A DNA stretch of 64,000 nt from Alloboseaceae bacterium BT-24-1 (GCA_025846845.1 JAOYTL010000015.1:1-64000); one strand, 5' to 3'; positions 34,540-43,778 are shown, counted from the stretch's first letter. Notes: generated by a model from the letters alone, not told the origin. Numbers and translations are program-made.

Positions 34540-36069
34540 TCACATCGTCGCGCCGATCTGCCAGGGCACGAACTCGGCGTCGCCATAGCCCATCTCCTCG
34601 GACTTCGACTTCTCGCCCGAGGCGATCTTCAGCAGGTAATCGAAGATTTCCTTGCCCTTCTCCTCCAGCGTCACGCCGTCGAGGATATCGCCGCAATTGA
34701 GGTCCATGTCGTCGGTCTGCTTCAGATACATCGGCGTGTTGGTCGCGAGCTTGACCGAGGGCGTCGGCTTGCAGCCATAGGCCGAGCCGCGGCCGGTGGT
34801 GAAGGCGAGGATGTTGGCGCCGCCGGCGACCTGCCCTGTCGCCGAAACCGGATCGTAGCCGGGCGTGTCCATGTAGACGAAGCCCTTGCTCCGCACCGGC
34901 TCGGCATAGTGGTAGACGGCGGCCAGCGTCTTGGTGCCACCCTTGGCAGCGGCGCCGAGCGACTTCTCCAGGATGGTGGTCAGCCCGCCGGCCTTGTTAC
35001 CGGGCGACGGGTTGTTGTTCATGTCCATCCGGGCGCGGGCCGTATAGTCCTCCCACCACTTGATGATGCCGACGAGCTTCTCGCCGACTTCGCGGGTCGC
35101 GGCGCGGCGGGTGAGCAGGTGTTCGGCGCCATAGATCTCCGGCGTCTCGGACAGGATCGCGGTGCCGCCATGCTCGACCAGGAGGTCGACCGCCTTGCCC
35201 AGCGCCGGATTGGCGGTGATGCCGGAATAACCATCCGAGCCACCGCACTGCAAGGCGAGCATCAGCTCGGACGCCGGCACGGTTTCGCGCTTGGCCTTGT
35301 CGGCAATCGGCAGCATCACCTTCAGCGCCTCGATCCCGGCCGCGACGGCCTTCCTGGTGCCGCCGGTTTCCTGGATGGTCAGCGTGCGGAAGACATCGCT
35401 CTCCTCGACGCCATAGGCTTCCTTCATCCGCTTGATCTGGAAGCCCTCGCAGCCGAGGCCGACGACCAGCACCGCCGCCATGTTCGGGTTGCAGGCATAG
35501 CCCCAGGTCGTGCGCTTCAGCACCTCGAAGCTCTCGCCATTGTAGTCGATGCCGCAGCCGGTGCCATGCGTCAGCGCGATGACGCCGTCGACATTGGGGT
35601 AGTCAGCGAGGATGCCGGAGCGCTTGACCTCCTCGGCCATGAAGCGCGCGGCCGAAGCCGAGCAGTTCACCGAGGTCAGGATGCCGACATAGTTGCGCGT
35701 GCCGGCATTGCCGGACTTGCGGCGAAAGCCCTCGAAGGTCGCCTGCTGCTCGACCGGCAAGACGAACTCCGCCTTCGCCTCGGCGGCATAGGCATAGTCG
35801 CGCTCGAAGGCGTGGAAGCCGGTATTGTGCTCGTGCACCAATTCGCCCGGCGGGATGTCGAGCGTGGCGAAGCCGATGATCTGGCCGAACTTGCGGATCG
35901 GCTCGTCCTTGGCGATCCGGGTCAAGGCGACCTTGTGACCACGCGGAATCCGCTTCAGCGCGGTGACCCCGGCAGCGCTGACCCCGACATCGATCGGATC
36001 GACCGCGACCGCGACATTGTCGGCGGCATTGAGCTTCAGCGTGCGCGGCGGGACGGCTTTGTCGAGCAT
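34540..36069 (-). CDS. UxaA family hydrolase (altronate/galactarate dehydratase type)
   Basis: A 509-residue Fe-dependent sugar-acid dehydratase. The N-terminal SAF domain (residues 1-95) carries VGVSAAGVTALKRIPRGHKVAL and HEHNTGFHAF. The catalytic UxaA/GarD domain has RNYVGILTSVNCSASAARF, LTHGTGCGIDYNGESF, CNPNMAAVLVVGLGCE, LALQCGGSDGYSGITANPALG and FTTGRGSAYGCKPTPSVKLATN with conserved Cys. Altronate, galactarate or a related acid is the likely substrate. The start at 36069 is chosen; the track's longer frame runs into the repeat at 36178. It is downstream of gnd and gluconokinase on the same strand, which supports a sugar-acid catabolic role. Confidence 0.9.
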   Translation of the reverse strand: MLDKAVPPRTLKLNAADNVAVAVDPIDVGVSAAGVTALKRIPRGHKVALTRIAKDEPIRKFGQIIGFATLDIPPGELVHEHNTGFHAFERDYAYAAEAKAEFVLPVEQQATFEGFRRKSGNAGTRNYVGILTSVNCSASAARFMAEEVKRSGILADYPNVDGVIALTHGTGCGIDYNGESFEVLKRTTWGYACNPNMAAVLVVGLGCEGFQIKRMKEAYGVEESDVFRTLTIQETGGTRKAVAAGIEALKVMLPIADKAKRETVPASELMLALQCGGSDGYSGITANPALGKAVDLLVEHGGTAILSETPEIYGAEHLLTRRAATREVGEKLVGIIKWWEDYTARARMDMNNNPSPGNKAGGLTTILEKSLGAAAKGGTKTLAAVYHYAEPVRSKGFVYMDTPGYDPVSATGQVAGGANILAFTTGRGSAYGCKPTPSVKLATNTPMYLKQTDDMDLNCGDILDGVTLEEKGKEIFDYLLKIASGEKSKSEEMGYGDAEFVPWQIGATM

Positions 36070-36177
36070 GATGATACCTTGGAACGGCGGCTCCTCCGCC
36101 ACGCCTATCCAATGCGCCGATTGCGGCCTTTTTTCAATCGGTTGAAAGAAGGAACGGAATTGCGTGAGGCGCGGCTT

Positions 36178-36333
36178 CCTTCTCCCCTTGCGGGAGAAGG
36201 TGGCTCGGCGAAGCCGAGACGGATGAGGGGTCGCGCGACTTTTCCGATGGACCGGCGCGCAATCAACCGACGGCAAGCGCAGCGCGACCCCTCATCCGCC
36301 TGCCGGCACCTTCTCCCGCAAGGGGAGAAGGGG
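36178..36333. repeat. double-hairpin intergenic repeat, copy 2 (REPIN-like)
   Basis: The left arm CCTTCTCCCCTTGCGGGAGA is followed by AGGTGGC, a CTCGGCGAAGCCGAG hairpin and GGATGAGGGGTCGCGC. About 40 bp of unique sequence follows, then GCGCGACCCCTCATCC and a right arm complementary to the left. It lies between the gluconokinase stop (36348) and the UxaA-family start (36069), so any gnd-gluconokinase-dehydratase transcript would contain it. Confidence 0.85.
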
Positions 36334-36347
36334 TGCGCACCAGCCGC

Positions 36348-36875
36348 TCAACCCAGCCGCAACTCTCTCACCACCTGCTCGACGATCGCCTCCTTGCTCG
36401 CCTCGACCTGGACGACGAGCGGGTTCTCGTCCGCGCCTGGCTCCTCCAGCGTGGCGAACTGGCTGTCGAGCAGGGCCGGCGGCATGAAATGATGCTGGCG
36501 CGCCGCCATGCGCTGGCCGATCAATTCGCGCGAGCCCCTGAGATAGACCAGCGCGACATCGGGCCGTTTCCCGACGATGACGTCGCGATAAGCCTTCTTC
36601 AGTGCCGAGCAGGTGACGATGCCGTTGCTGCCACTGGTGCGCAATTCGTCGATCCAGGCTGCGATCGCCGCCAGCCAGGGCTTGCGGTCCTCGTCAGTCA
36701 GCGGGATGCCGCTCGACATCTTCGCGACGTTCTCCGGCGGGTGGAAGGAATCGGCATCGCGGAACGGCCAACTCAGCTTTTCAGCCAGGCGCTCGCCGAG
36801 CGAGGTCTTGCCCGAGCTTGCCACACCCATCACGACGATCACCGCCGGCGCGCCGGCGTCCTTGGCGAAAACCAT
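36348..36875 (-). CDS. gntK: gluconokinase, GntK/IdnK type
   Basis: A 175-residue P-loop kinase that phosphorylates gluconate to 6-phosphogluconate. The P-loop is GVASSGKTSLGERLAEKL (near residue 16), followed by RDADSFHPPENVAKMSSGIPLTDEDRKPWL (the family's substrate region, Asp and His), CSALKKAYRDVI, and YLRGSRELIGQRMAARQHHFMP. The P-loop is slightly unusual in having Ala-Ser-Ser where Ser/Ala-Gly-Ser is commoner. It begins 5 bp after the gnd stop, so the two make a gluconate-to-ribulose-5-phosphate unit. Confidence 0.94.
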   Translation of the reverse strand: MVFAKDAGAPAVIVVMGVASSGKTSLGERLAEKLSWPFRDADSFHPPENVAKMSSGIPLTDEDRKPWLAAIAAWIDELRTSGSNGIVTCSALKKAYRDVIVGKRPDVALVYLRGSRELIGQRMAARQHHFMPPALLDSQFATLEEPGADENPLVVQVEASKEAIVEQVVRELRLG

Positions 36876-36880
36876 CCGCG

Positions 36881-37867
<987 letters not shown>

Positions 37868-38080
37868 CGCGAACGCTCCTGCCGGCCGGCGGGAAGCCGG
37901 CTTTGGCGACGCTACATGCCCCGGCGAAGAGCAGCGGGCAAGCATTGGGCGGCCGGCACGGCAGCTGCATCGTGTTGTCCGGGCAGTCTGGCGGTCGAGC
38001 GAAAGCTTGCCTAAACCCAGCCGACGCTTCTTTTTCATGAGCGGCGGATATCCACAGCGAAGGCAGGCAAAGGGAGCGTT

Positions 38081-39892
38081 ATGGCGGCGGAGGGTTTCTC
38101 TCAGGATCTGGTTCAGGCCGTCGGGCTTCTGGGGGCCGGCGTCATCGCGGTGCCGATCTTCCGCAAGCTCAAGCTCGGCTCGGTGCTCGGCTATTTCGCC
38201 GGCGGCCTCGTCATCGGCCCCTCCGGCATAGGCCTGTTTTCCAATCCCGAAAGCGTGCTCCACGTCGCCGAATTCGGTGTCGTCATGTTCCTGTTCATCA
38301 TCGGGCTGGAGATGCAGCCCTCGCGGCTCTGGAACCTGCGCGGCGAGATCTTCGGCCTCGGCGTCGCCCAGGTCGGGCTCTGTGGCGCGCTGCTGACCGG
38401 GGTCGGCATCCTCGCCGGCCTCAGCCCCGCCGCGGCCTTCATCGCCGGCATGGGCTTCGTGCTGTCGTCGACCGCGGTGGTGATGCAGATGCTGAACGAG
38501 CGCGGCGAGGCCTCGACGCCGCATGGCCAGCAGGCGGTCTCGATCCTGCTGCTCGAAGACCTCGCCATCGTGCCGCTGCTCGCGGTCGTCGCCGTGCTGG
38601 CCCCGGCGAAAGCAGCGGACAGCGGCGGCCTCATGCCTCTCCTGATCGGCGCCGGTTCGCTGGTCGGTCTCGTCGTCGCCGGCAAATGGCTGCTCAACCC
38701 GATGTTCCGGCTGCTCGCCAATGCGCAGGCCCGCGAAGTCATGACCGGCGCGGCACTGCTCGTGGTGCTCGGCTCGGCACTGGCGATGCAGCTCGGCGGC
38801 CTCTCGATGGCGATGGGCGCCTTCCTCGCCGGCGTGCTGCTGTCCGAGTCGACCTTCCGCCATCAGCTCGAGGCCGATATCGAGCCGTTCCGCGGCCTGC
38901 TACTCGGCATGTTCTTCCTCGCCGTCGGCATGTCGCTCGATCTGAAGCTGATCGGCCAGGAATGGCAGGCCGTCGCGCTCGGCGTTGCCGCCTTCATGCT
39001 GGTCAAGGCGGCCGGCATCTTCATCGTCGCCAAGCTGTTTCGCACCCGCACGCGCAATGCGATCACCCGCGTCGCATTGTTCTCGCAAGGCGGCGAGTTC
39101 GCCTTCGTGCTCTACAGCGCCGCGGCTGCGGCCGGCATATTCGACGCGCGGATCAACGCCATCGCCAGCGCCATCGTGATCCTGTCGATGGCGATCACGC
39201 CCCTGGTCGTGCTCGCCATCGACCGCTTCATGCCGGTCGAACCGGAATCGCTCGACGGAGTCGAACACGCCGAGGGGCTCAAGGGACACATCCTCGTCGT
39301 CGGCTTCGGCCGCTTCGGCCAGGTCGCGAGCCAGGCTTTGCTCGCCCGCGGCTGCAGCATCTCGCTGATCGAGACCGACGTCGAGATGATCCAGGCCGCC
39401 GCGACCTTCGGCTTCAAGGTCTATTACGGCGACGGCACGCGCGCCGACATCCTGCACGCCTCGGGCGCCCATCAGGCCGAGGCGATCCTGGTCTGCGTCG
39501 AGAAGCGCGAGACGGCCAACGCGATCGTGCGGGTCGCGCAGGCCGAGTTCCCGCATGCGAAACTGTTCGTGCGCGCCTTCGACCGCGGCCATTCGATGGA
39601 CCTGATCCGTGCCGGCGTCGACTTCCAGATCCGCGAGACCTTCGAATCCGCCATGGTCTTCGGCGGCGAGGTCCTGCGTGCGCTCGGCGTGCCGGAAGAG
39701 GAAGCCGCGGAGATCGTCGAGGATGTCCGCCGTCGCGATGCCGAGCGCCTCGACCTCCAGGTCGCGAGCGACATCTATGCCGGCCAGGACCTGGTCCACG
39801 GCAACCAGCCAACCCCGGCCCCGCTCACCAAGCCGAAGGCAGCGGGCACGGTCATCGGCGATCTGCCGGACGCAGCCGGCGCCAGGCCCTAA
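38081..39892 (+). CDS. CPA2 family monovalent cation:proton antiporter with TrkA-N domain (KefB/C type)
   Basis: A 603-residue membrane protein. Residues about 5-385 form twelve to thirteen spans of a Na+/H+ exchanger fold, including GPSGIGLF, FLIGLEMQPSRLW-like helices, a LLLEDLAIVPLLAVVAVLAP helix with the transport-site Glu-Asp, and FSQGGEFAFVLY. Residues about 400-520 are a TrkA-N Rossmann domain (ILVVGFGRFGQVASQALLARG and YYGDGTRADILHASG) that senses nucleotides, and the tail is soluble. Expected to exchange K+ or Na+ for H+. The start is preceded by AAAGGGAGCG. No KefF/G partner is adjacent. Confidence 0.93.
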   Translation: MAAEGFSQDLVQAVGLLGAGVIAVPIFRKLKLGSVLGYFAGGLVIGPSGIGLFSNPESVLHVAEFGVVMFLFIIGLEMQPSRLWNLRGEIFGLGVAQVGLCGALLTGVGILAGLSPAAAFIAGMGFVLSSTAVVMQMLNERGEASTPHGQQAVSILLLEDLAIVPLLAVVAVLAPAKAADSGGLMPLLIGAGSLVGLVVAGKWLLNPMFRLLANAQAREVMTGAALLVVLGSALAMQLGGLSMAMGAFLAGVLLSESTFRHQLEADIEPFRGLLLGMFFLAVGMSLDLKLIGQEWQAVALGVAAFMLVKAAGIFIVAKLFRTRTRNAITRVALFSQGGEFAFVLYSAAAAAGIFDARINAIASAIVILSMAITPLVVLAIDRFMPVEPESLDGVEHAEGLKGHILVVGFGRFGQVASQALLARGCSISLIETDVEMIQAAATFGFKVYYGDGTRADILHASGAHQAEAILVCVEKRETANAIVRVAQAEFPHAKLFVRAFDRGHSMDLIRAGVDFQIRETFESAMVFGGEVLRALGVPEEEAAEIVEDVRRRDAERLDLQVASDIYAGQDLVHGNQPTPAPLTKPKAAGTVIGDLPDAAGARP

Positions 39893-39915
39893 GGCACGAA
39901 GCACGCACCGGAGAA

Positions 39916-40064
39916 CCCCTCCCCCTTGTGGGGAGGGGCAGGGGTGGGGGGCGAAAAGTCGGAGCGCATTCGCCGAAGAATGAACCGGTCCGCTGCTACA
40001 ATCAGCCTTGCACCCAGTCGTTCGCCCCCCATCCCCAGCCCCTCCCCACAAGGGGGAAGGGAGG
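39916..40064. repeat. double-hairpin intergenic repeat, diverged member
   Basis: ACCCCTCCCCCTTGTGGGGAGGGGCAGGGG at the left (hairpin around TTGT, positions 39916-39945) is mirrored at the right by CCCCAGCCCCTCCCCACAAG and GGGGAAGG. The two are about 85 bp apart. The plan is the same as the repeats at 17566, 36178 and 47398, but the arm sequence differs, so it is a related or convergent family. It lies after the antiporter gene. Confidence 0.7.
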
Positions 40065-40099
40065 AGCACAGGCGACCGGTCTTTCGCAGAGGAACTCCG

Positions 40100-40399
40100 T
40101 CAGGGGAACATCAGCGGCAGCGGCTCCGCCTGCCAGGTGGGCTCGACCGCGAGCAACCTGACGTCAGCCAGAGCAAGCCCATCGCCGATCACCTCGGCGG
40201 CAAAGCGCTCGGCCCCTGCCCGTTCGGGGAAGCCGACCGCCACGATCGTGTTGCCGGGCGCATTCCGATCACGGGCGACGAAATTCAGCTTCGCCCGCCC
40301 GTGAAGGCCGAGCCGGCCGATGCGCGCGAGCAGGGCTTCGCGCAGATCGTCGCGACCCGCCGCGATCTCACAGAGGACGAGCGCCTCCATGGCGCTCAA
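40100..40399 (-). CDS. conserved-looking 99-residue protein coupled to acdS
   Basis: The frame starts at an ATG that overlaps the acdS stop (ATGA at 40396-40399), so it is translated with ACC deaminase. The sequence MSAMEALVLCEIAAGRDD followed by alternating helices and strands (RAKLNFVARDRN, NTIVAVGFPERAGAERFAAEV) suggests a small alpha/beta, possibly ferredoxin-like, fold. No cofactor motif or membrane segment. I do not recognise it. It may be an accessory or stress-related dimeric alpha-beta barrel protein, but that is a guess. Confidence 0.6.
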   Translation of the reverse strand: MSAMEALVLCEIAAGRDDLREALLARIGRLGLHGRAKLNFVARDRNAPGNTIVAVGFPERAGAERFAAEVIGDGLALADVRLLAVEPTWQAEPLPLMFP

Positions 40400-41406
40400 C
40401 CGTTGCGGAAGGTGTAGCTGTAACCGTTGATCGCCGGCACGCCGCCGAGATGGGTGTAGAGCACCTTCGATCCGGCCGGGAAGAAGCCCTTCCTGACCAG
40501 GTCGATCATGCCCTGCATCGATTTCCCCTCATAGACGGGGTCGGTCATCATGCCTTCGAGCCGGGCCGACAGGCGGATCGCCTCGATCGTCTCCTGCGAC
40601 GGCACGCCATAGACCGGGTAGGCGTAATTCTCGTTGAGCACGATGTCGTCCGCGGTGATCGCCTTGCCGCCGACGAGGTCGGAGGTCTTCTGCGCGATGT
40701 CGAGCACCTGCGCCCTGGTCTGCGCCGGCGTGAACGAGGCATCGATGCCGATGACATTGCGCTGGCGCCCATCCTGGGCGAAGCCGACGACCATGCCGGC
40801 ATGGGTCGAGCCGGTGACGGTGCAAACGACGATGTAGTCGAACTTGAAACCGAGCTCCGCCTCCTGCGCCCTCACCTCCTCGGCGAAGCCGACATAGCCG
40901 AGCCCGCCGAACTTGTGCACGGAGGCGCCGGCCGGGATCGCATAGGGTTTTCCGCCCTTGGCCTTCACATCCGCCAGCGCCTTTTCCCAGCTCGCGCGGA
41001 TGCCGATGTCGAAGCCCTCGTCGACCAGCTCGACATGGGCGCCCATCACCCGCGACATCAGGATGTTGCCGACCCGGTCGTAGACCGCGTCCTCATGCGG
41101 CACCCAGCTCTCCTGCACCAGCCGGCACTTCATGCCGATCTTGGCGGCGGTCGCCGCGACCATGCGGGTATGGTTCGACTGGACGCCGCCGATCGAGACC
41201 AGTGTGTCGGCGCCCGACGCGATCGCATCCGGCACGATGTATTCGAGCTTGCGCAGCTTGTTGCCGCCGAAAGCGAGACCGGAATTGCAGTCCTCGCGCT
41301 TGGCGTAGAGTTCGACGGCGCCGCCGAGATGAGCGGAGAGGCGCGGCAGCTTCTCGATCGGCGACGGCCCGAAGGTCAGCGGATAGCGTTCGAACTTGGC
41401 GAGCAT
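40396..41406 (-). CDS. acdS: 1-aminocyclopropane-1-carboxylate deaminase
   Basis: PLP enzyme that breaks the ethylene precursor ACC into 2-oxobutyrate and ammonia. Length 336 residues is normal. The PLP lysine is in LAFGGNKLRKLEY (Lys50), with the Ser-containing IGGVQSNHTR loop, the substrate tyrosines in NENYAYPVYG and TDPVYEGKSM, and HLGGVPAINGY. The Glu in YEGK and Leu in HLGG are the residues that separate true ACC deaminase from D-cysteine desulfhydrase. Cytoplasmic. It is divergent from the Lrp-type regulator acdR, the arrangement known in plant-associated bacteria. Lowering plant ethylene is the expected benefit. Confidence 0.95.
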   Translation of the reverse strand: MLAKFERYPLTFGPSPIEKLPRLSAHLGGAVELYAKREDCNSGLAFGGNKLRKLEYIVPDAIASGADTLVSIGGVQSNHTRMVAATAAKIGMKCRLVQESWVPHEDAVYDRVGNILMSRVMGAHVELVDEGFDIGIRASWEKALADVKAKGGKPYAIPAGASVHKFGGLGYVGFAEEVRAQEAELGFKFDYIVVCTVTGSTHAGMVVGFAQDGRQRNVIGIDASFTPAQTRAQVLDIAQKTSDLVGGKAITADDIVLNENYAYPVYGVPSQETIEAIRLSARLEGMMTDPVYEGKSMQGMIDLVRKGFFPAGSKVLYTHLGGVPAINGYSYTFRNG

Positions 41407-41565
41407 GGCGGCGGGTTCTCCTCACGAAATGACCCGCAAATGCTAGCAAACCGCCTTTGAAAGGTGCTCCCGAACTTCGCCCCAGATTTTTCTTCTACTT
41501 TCACATAAGCCGAGATCTGCTAGCTTAGAGCGACACAATCTGCAGTAAAAACGGAAGAATCGTTC
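41407..41565. promoter_or_regulatory. acdS-acdR divergent control region
   Basis: This 159-bp gap holds both promoters. Its right half is AT-rich relative to its surroundings (TTTTTCTTCTACTTTCACAT) and carries short palindromes (AGATCT, GCTAGC, CTGCAG), where an Lrp-type octamer could bind. I cannot place -10/-35 boxes or the Lrp site with confidence. Confidence 0.45.
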
Positions 41566-42030
41566 ATGGAGACAGAACTAGACAAAACCGACCTCAGAAT
41601 CCTGCGTTTGCTGCAGGCCGACGGGCGCATGGGCAATGCCGAGATCGCCAAGCGGGTGAACACCAGCGCCGCCACCTGCCATCGCCGCATCCAGCGCCTG
41701 TTCGCGGAAGGCTATGTCACCGGCGTGCGGGCGCAGATCGATCCGCACAAGGTCGAGAAGGGCACGCTCGCCATCGTCGGCGTGGTGCTCGACCGCTCGA
41801 CGCCGGAAAGCTTCGGCACCTTCGAAGAGGCGGTGAAGCAGCTTCCCGTCGTGCTCGACTGCCACATCGTCGCCGGCGATTTCGACTATTTCCTCAAGAT
41901 CCGCGTGCGCGACCTCGCCGACTTCAACAGGCTGCATGCCAAGACGCTGCTGGCGCTGCCGGGCGTGCGCCAGACCCGGACTTTCTTTGTGATGAAGGAG
42001 GTCATCGACAACGCGCCGCTGGAATTTTGA
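41566..42030 (+). CDS. acdR: Lrp/AsnC family regulator, ACC deaminase regulator
   Basis: A 154-residue Lrp-type regulator: N-terminal HTH (LDKTDLRILRLLQADGRMGN, then AEIAKRVNTSAATCHRRIQRL) and C-terminal RAM/AsnC domain (IVGVVLDRSTPESF and LDCHIVAGDFDYFLKIRVRDLADFN). Its position, divergent from acdS, is that of AcdR, which activates acdS in response to ACC in Pseudomonas and rhizobia. The symbol rests on that synteny. Expected to be an octameric DNA-binding protein. Confidence 0.9.
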   Translation: METELDKTDLRILRLLQADGRMGNAEIAKRVNTSAATCHRRIQRLFAEGYVTGVRAQIDPHKVEKGTLAIVGVVLDRSTPESFGTFEEAVKQLPVVLDCHIVAGDFDYFLKIRVRDLADFNRLHAKTLLALPGVRQTRTFFVMKEVIDNAPLEF

Positions 42031-42069
42031 GACAGAGCACGGCCCTTCAAAAAAGTCTCGCTGACCGCA

Positions 42070-42100
42070 TTGACTTAGAGTGCGCTCGAACCCGTAGCTT
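42070..42100 (+). promoter_or_regulatory. MerR-type promoter with 19-bp spacer and dyad operator
   Basis: TTGACT (-35, 42070-42075) and TAGCTT (-10, 42095-42100) are 19 bp apart, longer than the normal 17. In between, TTAGAG-TGCG-CTCGAA (42075-42090) is a near-perfect dyad. This is the standard layout of MerR-regulated promoters, in which the activator twists DNA to realign the boxes. The MerR-family ATG is at 42128. Confidence 0.85.
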
Positions 42101-42127
42101 CCCCGGCGTCGTGATGAGAAGGCAGCC

Positions 42128-42556
42128 ATGAAGATCGGTGAACTGGCAAGGCGATCGGGGCTATCGGCCCATACGATCCGCTATTACGAACGGATCGGGC
42201 TGCTGCCCTATGCCGACAGGGACCGGTCACGCCAGCGCGACTACGACGCCTCGATCCTGACCTGGATCGAATTCCTCGGCCGGCTCAAGACCACCGGCAT
42301 GCCGATCCGCGAGATGCTGCGCTATGCGGCCTCGCGGGAAAAGGGCTCCGGTACGGAAGCCGAGCGTCGTGCATTGCTGGAACGGCACCGCGAGCAGGTT
42401 CGCGCTCGCGTTGCCGAACTCGAAGCCTGCCTTCTCGTCCTCGACACCAAGATCGCCGGCTATGCCGACATCGAGAAGAGGATCGAAGACCATGACGCAA
42501 ATCAACGCACACGCCGAAACCAGCAGGCTGGAGCGCGGCAGGCAGGCCCTCGCTGA
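42128..42556 (+). CDS. MerR family transcriptional regulator
   Basis: A 142-residue MerR protein: N-terminal winged HTH (MKIGELARRSGLSAHTIRYYERIGLLPY, residues 1-28, with the RYYE signature), then a dimerisation helix (residues about 78-120), and a short basic tail. No Cys-rich metal site is seen, so it resembles redox- or drug-sensing members rather than metal sensors. It activates itself and probably the downstream carboxymuconolactone decarboxylase-family gene, which overlaps its 3' end by 65 bp, from the 19-bp-spacer promoter at 42070. Confidence 0.92.
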   Translation: MKIGELARRSGLSAHTIRYYERIGLLPYADRDRSRQRDYDASILTWIEFLGRLKTTGMPIREMLRYAASREKGSGTEAERRALLERHREQVRARVAELEACLLVLDTKIAGYADIEKRIEDHDANQRTRRNQQAGARQAGPR

Positions 42557-42896
42557 GATCGATGGCGAAGCCGGCCACAAGGTGATTGCAGCGCTCGCTG
42601 ACATCGCGCCTGATTTCGCCGACTACGTGTTCGAGTTCTCGTTCGGAGACATCTATTCGCGTCCAGGGCTCGACCTGCGTTCCCGCGAGATTGCGACGAT
42701 TGCGGCTCTGGCCGCGATGGGCAACGCCCAGCCGCAGCTCAAGGTGCATATCGAAGCCGGGCTGAACGTCGGATTGTCGCGCCAGGAGATCACCGAGATC
42801 CTGATCCAGATGGCGGTCTATGCGGGCTTTCCGGCAGCGCTCAACGGGTTGTTCGCGGCGAAGGAGGTCTTCACGGCGCGCGACCTCGCTGCTTGA
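42492..42896 (+). CDS. carboxymuconolactone decarboxylase family protein
   Basis: A 134-residue PcaC-like protein: DFADYVFEFSFGDIYSRPGLDLRSREIATIAAL and QLKVHIEAGLNVGLSRQEITEILIQMAVYAGFPAALNG, the family hallmark. There is no CxxC pair, so it is not an AhpD-type peroxidase; it matches the carboxymuconolactone-decarboxylase type. The start at 42492 lies within the MerR gene (65-bp overlap), which ties expression to that regulator. No other protocatechuate-pathway gene is in the window, so its real substrate is open. Confidence 0.88.
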   Translation: MTQINAHAETSRLERGRQALAEIDGEAGHKVIAALADIAPDFADYVFEFSFGDIYSRPGLDLRSREIATIAALAAMGNAQPQLKVHIEAGLNVGLSRQEITEILIQMAVYAGFPAALNGLFAAKEVFTARDLAA

Positions 42897-42907
42897 ACCG
42901 AGGCTGC

Positions 42908-42942
42908 ATCGGACCCGCTGACGGTTGATCAGCGGGTCCGAT
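42908..42942 (+). terminator. strong hairpin after the carboxymuconolactone decarboxylase gene
   Basis: ATCGGACCCGCTGA (42908-42921) and TCAGCGGGTCCGAT (42929-42942) form a perfect 14-bp stem with a 7-nt loop, 12 bp after the stop. There is no T-run after it, so termination may be rho-assisted, or the hairpin may protect the 3' end. Confidence 0.6.
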
Positions 42943-42944
42943 CT

Positions 42945-43039
42945 CCGTCATGCTCGCCCCTGTGGCGAGCATCCACGTCTTGAACACCGCCCTCGGCGAA
43001 GGAAGACGTGGATGGTCGGGACAAGCCCGACCATGACGG
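42945..43039. repeat. second type of double-hairpin repeat (ATCCACGTCTT core)
   Basis: CCGTCATG, then the hairpin CTCGCCCCTGTGGCGAGC, then ATCCACGTCTT are mirrored after about 20 bp by AAGACGTGGAT, the hairpin GGTCGGGACAAGCCCGACC, then ATGACGG. The two inner hairpins have different sequences but each pairs with itself. Similar repeats are, to my memory, frequent in Bradyrhizobium/Bosea-type genomes. Only one copy lies here. Confidence 0.75.
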
Positions 43040-43082
43040 ATGAGGCACGCCCCAAAATCGGTTTGCCTCAATCCTTTGGCCG

Positions 43083-43778
43083 CTAAACCTGAATCAACCT
43101 CTGAACCTGCGCCCCGTCGAGCTCCGCCATCGGCCCGGCCAGCACCACCTCGCCACGGTCCATCACGAACATCGTGTCGGCGAGGTCGCGGGCGAAGTCG
43201 AAATACTGCTCGACCAGCACGATCGCCATGTCACCGCGCTGGCGCAGATAGTCGATGGCGCGGCCGACATCCTTGATGATCGAGGGCTGGATGCCCTCGG
43301 TCGGCTCGTCGAGAACCAGCAATTTGGGTCGGGTGACCAGCGCTCGCGCAATGGCGAGTTGCTGTTGCTGGCCGCCCGAGAGGTCTCCGCCGCGCCGGCC
43401 CAGCATGGACTTCAGCACGGGGAATAGGTTGAAGAGCTCGTCCGGGATGTAGCGCTCCTTGCGGGGCAAGGGCGCAAAACCGGTCTCCAGGTTCTCCTTG
43501 ACGCTCAGCAGCGGGAAGACCTCACGGCCCTGCGGCACGAAGCCGATGCCGGCGCGCGCCCGGTCCTCGGTGCGTAAGGTAGAGATGTCCTCACCGCCGA
43601 AACTGATCCTGCCGCCACTGATCGGCTGCTGGCCGACGATGGCGCGCATCAGCGAGGTCTTGCCGACGCCGTTGCGGCCCATGACGCAGGTGACCTTGCC
43701 GATCTCTGCAGTTACCGAGACACGCCGCAGCGCCTGCGCCGCGCCGTAATGCAGATCGATGGCGTCCACAGTCAGCAT
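43083..43778 (-). CDS. urtE: urea ABC transporter ATP-binding subunit UrtE
   Basis: A 231-residue LivF-like ATPase: Walker A GRNGVGKTSLM (about residue 35), signature LSGGQQQQLAIARAL, Walker B LLVLDEPTEGIQPSI and switch VEQYFDFA. Urea-type importers have the short UrtD/UrtE ATPase pair. It is the last gene of the leftward urtABCDE cluster, 61 bp after urtD. No urease genes follow within the window, unlike in many bacteria where ureD-ureA come next. Confidence 0.93.
   Translation of the reverse strand: MLTVDAIDLHYGAAQALRRVSVTAEIGKVTCVMGRNGVGKTSLMRAIVGQQPISGGRISFGGEDISTLRTEDRARAGIGFVPQGREVFPLLSVKENLETGFAPLPRKERYIPDELFNLFPVLKSMLGRRGGDLSGGQQQQLAIARALVTRPKLLVLDEPTEGIQPSIIKDVGRAIDYLRQRGDMAIVLVEQYFDFARDLADTMFVMDRGEVVLAGPMAELDGAQVQRLIQV

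Noticed and set aside
37868..38863. N-terminal extension of the gnd frame
   Set aside because: It lies wholly in the antiporter gene and the gap, is Glu/His/Gln-rich, and the natural start at 37867 fits the family exactly.
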